Positions 7,004 through 13,866 of a DNA stretch of 64,000 nt are shown piece after piece; the first letter of the stretch is position 1, and each line of letters starts with the position of its first letter. The notes beneath the pieces are model-generated. The model was not told the DNA's origin and did no database searches. It worked only from the letters and a program-made list of their open reading frames with translations. The translations under genes were made by a program, and so were the position numbers. Source of the stretch: Desulfobacteraceae bacterium Eth-SRB2 (lineage in GTDB: Bacteria > Desulfobacterota > Desulfobacteria > Desulfobacterales > UBA11574); contig RPGQ01000015.1 of NCBI GenBank assembly GCA_004193595.1, positions 124,001 to 188,000 on the forward strand, written 5' to 3'.

Positions 7004-8494
7004 CTAAAGCGCCGGCTTTACTGTAGGTGTAATAATCACATCGATGCGACGATTAATCGCCCGTCCTTCAGGTGTCTCATTTGACGCCAGAGGCCTTACC
7101 GATCCAAATCCAACGGCCATAATTTTGTCGGACGGCAGGGTCTTATTCGCAATTAAGTATTCCATAACTGCTTCGGCCCTTTGTTGGGACAAGTGCTCAT
7201 TAACTTCATCCGAGCCCGTACTGTCCGTGTGCCCCTCAACCACCACCTGAGGTTCGCCGAAGATTCTTATGGCCCGTTGCACTTTACTCATCAGGGTATA
7301 AGTTCCCGGCATAAGGATGCTCTGGCCCACCGGAAACTTAACGGCTTTTAAACGAATGACCAACTGGTTTTCCTGTTTGTAGACCTCGGCTTCGTCCCTA
7401 TCAAAAAATGTCTGGACTTCATTGTATTGTTGATTAAACTGTTTTTCGGCTGCCAGGCGATCTTTTTCGGCCTGACCCCTGCGAGTCTGTTTGTCGAGCA
7501 GGGCAATGCGCTGGTTCAGAACTTCCATTTGTTCCTGCTGGGAATTTACCTTTTCAATCATGAAATCATGATCGGACTGCAGCGTCTCTATGGTGCCGAG
7601 AATGTTCTCCATCTGAATCTCAAAGTTCTGATCCCGCATATCCGGAGCCGAGAGTTTACGGGTCGTTTTGTAGAGGGTGTCTTCCATCCATAAAGCGATC
7701 TGTTCGGAATCCATGGATTTGATCTTCCGGCTCTGGTCCATTATGGGATGAAGCCGCTTGGCCAGAAACAGGGCCTTGTCGGCTTTCTTCTTCATGGTAT
7801 CTTTATCGTAAGGATTCTCCGTGATGAATTCATCGGCTTCCTTCAGTTTTTCTTGGGCCAAGGCAAATGACTTGGGCGTTATTTTTTTAGCACCGGATCT
7901 TTCAGCCTGATCAATCAGCGTGTTTACCTCACCAATGGTTTTTTCCTTAATTGCCCGGATTTCTAGCTCACGGAACACGCCGGCAAGCTTTTTCTGGTTG
8001 TTTTGAGCATAGCGCAAATCATTACTCTCTATGGCTCGGGTAAGGCTGAGAAATCTGTTCTCAGCCGCCACATAATCTTTGCCCAAATCCGTAGCACCCG
8101 CAACGCGAGCCTTGTTCCTTGCTTCAATCAGTTCGCCCAAGGTCGTTCGAGATATTTTAGCCATTTCTTCTGATTTTTGGAGCTGGGTTTCTCCGTTGTT
8201 GACGTATTCACGGACGACAGAAAGCTCTTTGCCTTTTTCAAGATCATTTTTAGCTTTTAGATAGGAACCCTCGGCCTTAGCGTACCAGGTCGGTGAAAGC
8301 ACATTCAACTGATTTTTTCGAGCATCAGCGATGTGCCCGCCCAACCGGTTGACCATTTCCACCGGGTTTTCAGCACTTACCATGCTGGGTAATGCTTCCG
8401 GACTGCTCGGGGTCCCTGCGCAAGCAGTAATCAGAAAAAGGGATACGATCATCATGATTAGGTAAAATATAGGTGATGTTTTGTTTTTATTCAT
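7004..8494 (-). CDS. OmpA-family lipoprotein with DUF4398-like region
   Basis: A 496-residue envelope protein. Residues 1-25 are a lipoprotein signal with lipobox LITAC (acylated Cys 25). Residues 45-260 are helical and resemble the DUF4398 repeat region (KAEGSYLKAKNDLEKGKE). A coiled coil follows at about 300-355 (VNSQQEQMEVLNQRIALLDK). The C-terminal 120 residues are an OmpA/MotB peptidoglycan-binding domain: VVVEGHTDSTGSDEVNEHLS, then QRAEAVMEYL and GFGSVRPLASN...GRAINRRIDV, with the Asp and Arg that bind diaminopimelate. It should anchor the outer membrane to peptidoglycan. Monocistronic. Confidence 0.9.
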   Translation of the reverse strand: MNKNKTSPIFYLIMMIVSLFLITACAGTPSSPEALPSMVSAENPVEMVNRLGGHIADARKNQLNVLSPTWYAKAEGSYLKAKNDLEKGKELSVVREYVNNGETQLQKSEEMAKISRTTLGELIEARNKARVAGATDLGKDYVAAENRFLSLTRAIESNDLRYAQNNQKKLAGVFRELEIRAIKEKTIGEVNTLIDQAERSGAKKITPKSFALAQEKLKEADEFITENPYDKDTMKKKADKALFLAKRLHPIMDQSRKIKSMDSEQIALWMEDTLYKTTRKLSAPDMRDQNFEIQMENILGTIETLQSDHDFMIEKVNSQQEQMEVLNQRIALLDKQTRRGQAEKDRLAAEKQFNQQYNEVQTFFDRDEAEVYKQENQLVIRLKAVKFPVGQSILMPGTYTLMSKVQRAIRIFGEPQVVVEGHTDSTGSDEVNEHLSQQRAEAVMEYLIANKTLPSDKIMAVGFGSVRPLASNETPEGRAINRRIDVIITPTVKPAL

Positions 8495-8966
8495 CTTTTC
8501 ATCTCCTTAATTTTAAGGTTATAATATTTATAATCCGACCCATATTCGCTTATATGGCTATTATAGGGTTTATTGGGACACCCCATTTTTCTTCAGTTTA
8601 TCTAATGCTGCTGAGACGCTTTTTATCGTCCTTAATAAAAAAAAGACGATAGCATATATTTTTTCATTTGTAAAATTTAAACCAGATCTCATCCAGGGTA
8701 AACGCATTTAATTTCGCTGCAGCGTAGCGACGGCGTGTTTCTCTTGGAAACCGACTGACTGTTTGAAGGGCTTTAGCACGCGTTAGCCCGAGCCGAATGA
8801 AATTATTACTTAAAAAATCAATGAGATAATTTAGCTCTTTTAATTAAGTTTAATTTAATTTCAATCTCAAATATTTTCGAAACATTCAGATAAATCTGGA
8901 GTTTAATCTTTCTGTTGCGTAGGATCTAAGTAACTTCTCAATAAGTTCTGAATACTCCATCTTAAA
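8495..8966. other. Repeat-bearing gap
   Basis: No gene is visible. At about 8697-8732 the sequence GTAAACGCATTTAATTTCG, then TGCAGCGTAGCG, matches a second copy at 11255-11290. At 8930-8950 lies a partial copy of the 20-base repeat S. A weak hairpin of CTTTTTATCGTC with GACGATAG lies around 8620-8652. Confidence 0.5.
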
Positions 8967-9815
8967 TCAAGACATGATAGCCAAAGATTCAACATGTTGA
9001 AGTTTTTCTCCGAATATGGCCATGACTTCATGTAGATCCCTGTCTGTAAATTCCAATATATCAATCACCTCTTTATGGAATCGATATGCCAAACCATCCA
9101 AGCCTCCCCCGACTCCCATCATCATGCATATCGTATCAGCCAGGTAAACAATAGAAGTTTCAACTTCAGATATTGATGATTTTTGAGGCTGGTGATGGTT
9201 CTGAATAATTTCCACCAGTTTGGGACTGAAGTTCCATGATTCAGCCACCATCCCACCCAATTCAGCATGATCAATGCCGATAACCTGTTTTTCCGCCTCC
9301 CTAAAAGTCACATATTTTTTTACGACCATGGTATTGATTTCTTGAAAAGTATCCAGAACATATTGGTTTAAAATTACCTTTCCGATATCTTTGAGCAGTG
9401 CCGCCGTAAATATCAGATGCGTTTTATCCATGCCCTTGTTCTCCGCCAACTCTCGAGCAATGAGTGCTGATAACACAGAATATTTCCAAAGATCTCCTTT
9501 CCCAAGACCGTAACCTGTTTGTGCGGGTTTTAAATTGTCAGCGATACTTGCCATTAAAACAAGATCGACCACAAGATCCATCCCTAAATAGACAATGGCC
9601 TGATGGATGGAATCAAACTTTGCCGGCCGGCCAAAGTAAGCCGAATTGGCGACTTTCAACAAATTTGCGGTAACCGCTGAATCATACGTAATAACTTGGG
9701 TCAGCTCATGAAGGGAGCTTTCAGGATTTTCAGCAATTGAGATGATCTTGTTCGCCACCTGGGGAATGGGTTTTAAGCTGTCTATCTTCTTTATGATGGA
9801 TGTTATATCATGCAT
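8967..9815 (-). CDS. HDOD-domain signalling protein
   Basis: A 282-residue protein that is almost entirely one HDOD domain: LKPIPQVANKIISIAENPESS, then SAVTANLLKVANSAYFG, IHQAIVYLGMDLV and AALLKDIGKVILNQY. The position that is His-Asp in true HD phosphohydrolases reads Lys-Asp, as expected for HDOD proteins, which are regarded as non-enzymatic regulators. It overlaps by 13 bases the stop of an upstream cheD remnant, which shows that the two were once a translationally coupled pair. It probably takes part in chemotaxis or c-di-GMP signalling with the 11.6-17.8 kb genes. Confidence 0.9.
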   Translation of the reverse strand: MHDITSIIKKIDSLKPIPQVANKIISIAENPESSLHELTQVITYDSAVTANLLKVANSAYFGRPAKFDSIHQAIVYLGMDLVVDLVLMASIADNLKPAQTGYGLGKGDLWKYSVLSALIARELAENKGMDKTHLIFTAALLKDIGKVILNQYVLDTFQEINTMVVKKYVTFREAEKQVIGIDHAELGGMVAESWNFSPKLVEIIQNHHQPQKSSISEVETSIVYLADTICMMMGVGGGLDGLAYRFHKEVIDILEFTDRDLHEVMAIFGEKLQHVESLAIMS

Positions 9816-10090
9816 ATTTTTTTCTCTCCCCGTCCCGAAACTTTCATAGTCACTTCTCCGTATTTAACCGCCAGTTTGACGGTTCCATTGACATTTCCAC
9901 CCACATCTCTTTAATCGATAAACACGTTGTTTCTATGGAACATCTTTCTGACCGCCATGTCATTTCGTTTGCCGATATTAAAAAATCCTTGCTGATCCAG
10001 AACCTGAGACCCTCCGGCGACAATAACCTTCATCCTCTGTTTTTTTACGCCGAGTTTATAGGCGGCCTTAAACAGGACAGGAATGCCGAC
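9803..10090 (-). pseudogene. C-terminal remnant of a CheD-like glutamine deamidase
   Basis: The minus frame ending at TAA 9803-9805 reads GIPVLFKAAYKLGVKKQRM, then KVIVAGGSQV, FNIGKRNDMAVRKMF, KRDVGGNVNGTVKL and GEVTMKVSG. This matches the C-terminal half of CheD: the (P)xLxxAxxxxGAxxxRLxxKVFGG, NIGxRN and DxGGxxGRxVxF blocks of the family. The N-terminal half with the catalytic Cys and His is absent. The 5' side joins a helix-turn-helix frame out of phase. The remnant cannot deamidate receptors but still abuts the HDOD start. Confidence 0.7.
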
Positions 10091-10182
10091 AAACTTTTAG
10101 CCGCGATCCTCTTATAAATCATATCTCGAGCAATACCAAGATAATCACATACTTCCTCTACGGACAATAGTTTTTCTTCCAT
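10045..10182 (-). pseudogene. Excisionase-type helix-turn-helix start fused out of frame to cheD
   Basis: From ATG 10182 a 45-residue frame begins MEEKLLSVEEVCDYLGIARD, then MIYKRIAAKSL. This is the N-terminal half of an HTH_17/excisionase (MerR-like) DNA-binding domain. After residue 31 the family resemblance (P-A-x-R-V-G-xx-W-R-F) stops, and the DNA becomes cheD sequence read in another frame until TAA 10045. It looks like a recombination junction that replaced the front of cheD with the front of an HTH gene. A functional short protein is possible but unlikely. Confidence 0.6.
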
Positions 10183-10535
10183 TATATTTCACACTCCGAC
10201 TATTTTTTTTGACATTAGGGTTAATAACCATATTTGATCTTCAAGATAAATCATTGTTAGAATTTTGTTAGGATCATTCCCATTGCTATGCCCTTATCAT
10301 CTCAGGAAATTAAAAGCCTAAATAGCAAAACCCGAACCAAAAGAGCTACTTTCGATTCGGGCTTCCTGTTTTCAAATTAGGTCAGCAAAGTATTCAGTTA
10401 ATATTTACCTAATGTAATAAACATTAAATTGTTAGGAATTTATTAGCCAGCGGATATTTACATTCTCATTCGGGATAGCCGCACATGAAAGGGATGTTCC
10501 CTCTCACGAGTTGCAGGAATTCATTTTTGGTGATT
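10183..10535. other. Gap with terminator only
   Basis: Apart from the hairpin at 10327-10363, I see no gene or RNA in this stretch. Confidence 0.4.
10327..10363 (-). terminator. Terminator of the DUF4412 gene
   Basis: On the minus strand AGCCCGAATCGAAA pairs with TTTTGGTTCGGG (two mismatches), followed by TTTTG. It lies about 170 bases after the DUF4412 stop codon and before the HTH frame. Confidence 0.6.
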
Positions 10536-11141
10536 CTATTGTCTGGGCATGCCGGGCATCATGGGCATAGACATCTTCTGGTACCCGTCAGGAATATTAA
10601 AAAGAGAGGCAGGGACCGTTTTTTCCTGGATGTTCCGGTATTCCATAGTCATACCCCCTGAGGTTTTATCCGATTTCATTTTGATAGGGAAATTGAGCTT
10701 GTCGGAAATCCAATATATTACAGTGCCTGAAGATTTATCATGTAAAGTGTAACGATATTTTGAGCACATATACCCGTTGACCTTCTCTTTGCCCAGGCAT
10801 TTCTTTTCCCCAATCTTATCTATTTCATCCGGATCTACCGGAGCCATATCTTGCCCGCTGCCTGCTTGCATTTCCATATACATCATTTGTGCCGGCATCA
10901 AAACCCAGACGACCCCTTTGTCTTTTCGAAAAATTGTTATCTGTTTCTGCCCTCCCATCATCATTTCCTGTCTGAAGTTGCCCCCTTTAAAAAACATTTT
11001 TCCCTTGATGTTTCCCATGGGCGATTTATTAATCATATCGGCAGAAAAATCCGCAGCATTACTTGACACTGAAAGAACTGGGACAGTTAAAAAAAGAACC
11101 CCCACAACCAGGCCAAGCCGTAACAAAATTTTCTTTACCAT
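10536..11141 (-). CDS. Exported DUF4412-type protein
   Basis: A 201-residue protein with a Sec signal peptide (KKILLRLGLVVGVLFLTVPV, cleavage near residue 30, SNA-AD). The mature part matches the DUF4412 pattern: FSADMINKSPMG...GKMFFKGGNFRQEMM, VWVLMPAQMMYMEM, and YWISDKLNFPIKMK near the end, with two Cys (115 and 126) that may pair. The C-terminus is Met-rich (MSMPMMPGMP). It is probably periplasmic, with the LolA-like fold suggested for related families. The role is unknown. A hairpin with a T-run lies in its leader. Confidence 0.8.
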   Translation of the reverse strand: MVKKILLRLGLVVGVLFLTVPVLSVSSNAADFSADMINKSPMGNIKGKMFFKGGNFRQEMMMGGQKQITIFRKDKGVVWVLMPAQMMYMEMQAGSGQDMAPVDPDEIDKIGEKKCLGKEKVNGYMCSKYRYTLHDKSSGTVIYWISDKLNFPIKMKSDKTSGGMTMEYRNIQEKTVPASLFNIPDGYQKMSMPMMPGMPRQ

Positions 11142-11178
11142 GTTTCCCCTCCTTGTTTGAAATTAAGGGACAAGTCAC

Positions 11179-11222
11179 AAAAAGCCCTCTCAATAATAAA
11201 AGTATAGAAAAAAAGGGCTTTA
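11179..11222 (-). promoter_or_regulatory. Leader hairpin upstream of the DUF4412 gene
   Basis: AAAGCCCT and AGGGCTTTTTG form an 8-base stem with a T5 tail, read on the minus strand, about 40 bases upstream of the gene's AAGGAGGGG site. It may be an upstream terminator or an attenuator in the leader; the sequence does not decide. Confidence 0.45.
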
Positions 11223-11254
11223 TATGTCAATGGGGAAAAGGTTGGAAAAACAGA

Positions 11255-11331
11255 GTAAACGTATTTGATTTCGGTGCAGCGTAGCGTCGTGAAGCGTTCT
11301 CCCTGTATTGGAATTCAAATACGTTTTCCTG
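11255..11331. repeat. Palindromic dispersed repeat, copy 2
   Basis: GTAAACGTATTTGATT faces AATTCAAATACGTTTTC, giving a long stem. The left arm with TGCAGCGTAGCG matches 8697-8732. The copy at 8.7 kb lacks the right arm. The rest of 11142-11617 shows no gene. Confidence 0.6.
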
Positions 11332-11617
11332 CACCTATTTGCCTTTTTGATTGTAGTGGGTGGAATTCCAGACCTTTTTATATACAGATTGAACCCATAT
11401 TTTCTCTGAACGTATGGTTTTTTTTGGTAATACTGTCAAAATATTGACTGCCCATTGAACAACCCATCCTCTAAGCTCTCTCATCAAATTTTTATTAATT
11501 CATATCTTAATGATTTTAATACATTTTTTGTCAATAATCTTATACTGACACTTCTGGCATGTGTCTTGCAAGTTTTAAGTTTGATAAAAACCCTTCTCAC
11601 AACAGCAGGAAACAATC

Positions 11618-12619
11618 GTGAATATAAGCGACTCAAACGGCCATTTCCCTATACTTGTGGCAGAAGATGATCCGGTTGCCAGGAAAATTCTGGAAAAAAC
11701 TCTTATCAAGGAAGGTCATGAAGTTGTATCTGTAGAAAACGGTCGCAAGGCGTTTGATCTGTTTAAACAAAGATTTTTCCCTATTATTCTGACAGATTGG
11801 ATGATGCCTGAAATGGACGGCATTGAATTGTGCAGGGCCGTGAGGAATCACCAGGCCTCAGGATATGTTTTTATCATTATTTTGACATCCAAAGATTCAA
11901 AAGATGATATTGTTACCGGTCTGAATTCCGGGGCCGATGATTATGTTAACAAGCCTTTTAACCCTCCCGAACTCAAAGCTCGCATAAAAACATGTATGCG
12001 GATTCTTGAGCTGGAAAGATCACTTAAAGAAGCCAATGAAAATATAAGGATCTTGTCCATCACCGATCCTCTTACAAAGAGCTATAACAGAGGATATATC
12101 ACAGAGTGCCTGCCTAAGGAAATTAACCGGGCAATAAGATACGAACGCGCCCTATCTTTGATGCTATGTGATATCGATCATTTCAAAAAAGTAAACGATA
12201 CATACGGGCACCAGGCGGGTGACCAAGTTTTAATTGAAGTTGTGCATTCAATTAAAGACTCCATTCGGCAAGATTTGGACTGGACAGCCAGATATGGGGG
12301 CGAAGAATTTTTAATTGTACTCCCGGAAACAGGTCCTCAAGGCGCTTGCATTCTGGCGGAACGGCTTCGCAACAGCATTAGTAAATATAAGTTCATTTTT
12401 CAGGAAAAAGCCATTCACATCACATGTAGTTTTGGAATATCCGGTTTTGATTCTGTAACATCCGATGAAAATATTTCTTCCGAATCTTTAATCAATACAG
12501 CGGACAAATATCTTTACCAGTGCAAACTTGAAGGCAGAAACAGGGTCAAGGCAGGATATATGGACAAGGCTCAAAGTCTAAAATTTAAAGATAAACTATT
12601 AATATCAAATGATCAATGA
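11618..12619 (+). CDS. REC-GGDEF response regulator, diguanylate cyclase
   Basis: A 333-residue PleD-like protein starting at GTG 11618 after AGCAGGA. The receiver domain spans residues 10-128: acidic triad EDD (16-18), phospho-acceptor Asp 60 in LTDWMMPEMDG, Lys 112 in NKPF. The GGDEF domain spans 145-318, with catalytic GGEEF (227-231), so it should make c-di-GMP from two GTP when phosphorylated. The inhibitory-site RxxD is not in register (QDLD at the expected place, with Arg one residue early), so product feedback may be weak. It heads the signalling block with Hpt and the hybrid kinase. Confidence 0.93.
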   Translation: MNISDSNGHFPILVAEDDPVARKILEKTLIKEGHEVVSVENGRKAFDLFKQRFFPIILTDWMMPEMDGIELCRAVRNHQASGYVFIIILTSKDSKDDIVTGLNSGADDYVNKPFNPPELKARIKTCMRILELERSLKEANENIRILSITDPLTKSYNRGYITECLPKEINRAIRYERALSLMLCDIDHFKKVNDTYGHQAGDQVLIEVVHSIKDSIRQDLDWTARYGGEEFLIVLPETGPQGACILAERLRNSISKYKFIFQEKAIHITCSFGISGFDSVTSDENISSESLINTADKYLYQCKLEGRNRVKAGYMDKAQSLKFKDKLLISNDQ

Positions 12620-12620
12620 C

Positions 12621-12800
12621 TGACGGTCTCGTAAAAAGTCCAACTTCTGCGTTGTGTTGCATTTCGCAATCATTCAACGTACGAAAAGTACGCCTCATGA
12701 TTACAAAATTTGCGATGCCTTTTTATCCCGCCTATGTTTGGCGGGGGAATTTGAATTTTTTACGAAACCGTCTAAATCGGACTTTTTACGAGTTCATCAA
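12621..12800. repeat. 180-base palindromic MITE-like element M, copy 1
   Basis: The element begins TGACGGTCTCGTAAAAAGTCC and contains the facing TTTTTTACGAAACCGTC followed by a second end, GGACTTTTTACGAGTTCATCA. An inner palindrome ACGTACGAAAAGTACGC lies in the middle. An inverted, almost identical copy lies at 54637-54815. It separates the diguanylate cyclase gene from the Hpt gene and has no meaningful open frame. Confidence 0.85.
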
Positions 12801-12835
12801 TGACTGATATCCGGTAAAAATCGAGGAAATAGATA

Positions 12836-13189
12836 ATGAATAATTTAGCAGAGCCCATCGACATGAAAGAAGTCATGGAAATTTTAGATGGTGACAAAGA
12901 GCTTTTAATAGAATGCTTTGATGAACTTTTAAATTCAATGCCCCAGACACTTGCCGAAATTCAAAGCGCTATTGAACAGGGGAATGCATCAAGCCTGGAT
13001 GAAGCAGCCCACAAGCTCAAAGGTTCTCTGAAATATATGGCTGCCGGGACAGCAGCCGATGTTGCATATCAGCTCAAAACCATGGGCAAGGAAGAGAACC
13101 TGAGTCTGGCAGACAACATTTTTTCCACCCTTTGTGAAGAATGTGAAAAAGTCCAGGATTTTATGGAGCGATACAAAGTGGGTATATAG
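12836..13189 (+). CDS. Stand-alone Hpt (histidine phosphotransfer) protein
   Basis: A 117-residue four-helix Hpt protein. The phospho-accepting His 59 lies in the typical motif EAAHKLKGSLKYM. It has no other domain. It can carry phosphate between the hybrid kinase encoded 680 bases downstream, which has receivers but no Hpt of its own, and the REC-GGDEF protein upstream. That pairing is inferred from context. Confidence 0.9.
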   Translation: MNNLAEPIDMKEVMEILDGDKELLIECFDELLNSMPQTLAEIQSAIEQGNASSLDEAAHKLKGSLKYMAAGTAADVAYQLKTMGKEENLSLADNIFSTLCEECEKVQDFMERYKVGI

Positions 13190-13210
13190 GCAGGAACTTT
13201 TTAGATTTAC

Positions 13211-13244
13211 ACCAATTGGAATACGGGAATTTTGGAAAAGTGGG
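13211..13244. repeat. Short octamer array
   Basis: GGAATACG, GGAATTTT and GGAAAAGT follow one another, in phase with the GGARTNNT octamer arms at 4.0, 5.5 and 52.4 kb. Only one arm is present here, right in front of the Cache gene. Confidence 0.45.
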
Positions 13245-13251
13245 TTACAAG

Positions 13252-13866
13252 ATGAAGAAACTTTCATTTGCTTTTAAATTCATCACCATTTTAACTGCCG
13301 GATTTTTTCTGTTAGCTTTGACCGGATATAGTGAAAATGAAATTCCCGGGTTCTCTAAAGAGTTAAAACAGGTGCTTGAGAATAAGATAGAGCTGTTACA
13401 AAATATTGCAAAAGATCCTCGAATTATTGAGAAAGTCAGAATCTCTAACTATAATAATCGCGATTTATACCTTTCTGAAATTCTTAAGATAGACAAAAAG
13501 TGGCGGGAAACTGAAGGAGTTGATGATTTTATCAAATCTTTATTGACGAATGAATCTTCTCAATACCTTATCGATTTTCAAGAAGAACATGATGAATTTG
13601 TAGAGATTTTCATTACCGATAAAAAAGGATTGATTGTCGGTGAAACCAACAAAACATCCGATTATTATCAGGCAGATGAACAGTGGTGGGTAAAATCCTA
13701 TAACCAGGGGACCGGGAACACTTACTACGGAAAGATCGAGTATGATGAAAGCGCCATGGCAGAGTCTATTCCAATATATGTACCTGTTATTGATCCCGGT
13801 ATTAATAAAGCCATCGGTGTTATAAAGGCTATATGCGATATCACTGCTATAAAGATGGAGCTATAA
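13252..13866 (+). CDS. Cache (PDC) sensor-domain protein
   Basis: A 204-residue exported or membrane-anchored protein with an N-terminal hydrophobic segment (residues 5-24) and a single Cache/PDC-like domain: VEIFITDKKGLIVGETNKTS, then WWVKSYNQGTGNTYYGKIEY and a final VIKAICDI strand. There is no output domain. ATG 13252 is chosen over 13216, whose codons fall in the octamer array. Its TAA directly abuts the kinase ATG (TAAATG), so the two are co-translated and it probably acts as the kinase's ligand-sensing partner. Confidence 0.85.
   Translation: MKKLSFAFKFITILTAGFFLLALTGYSENEIPGFSKELKQVLENKIELLQNIAKDPRIIEKVRISNYNNRDLYLSEILKIDKKWRETEGVDDFIKSLLTNESSQYLIDFQEEHDEFVEIFITDKKGLIVGETNKTSDYYQADEQWWVKSYNQGTGNTYYGKIEYDESAMAESIPIYVPVIDPGINKAIGVIKAICDITAIKMEL

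Noticed and set aside
12616-12807. 63-codon frame across element M
   Set aside because: It consists of the palindromic repeat, and the same DNA occurs inverted at 54.7 kb without a gene.
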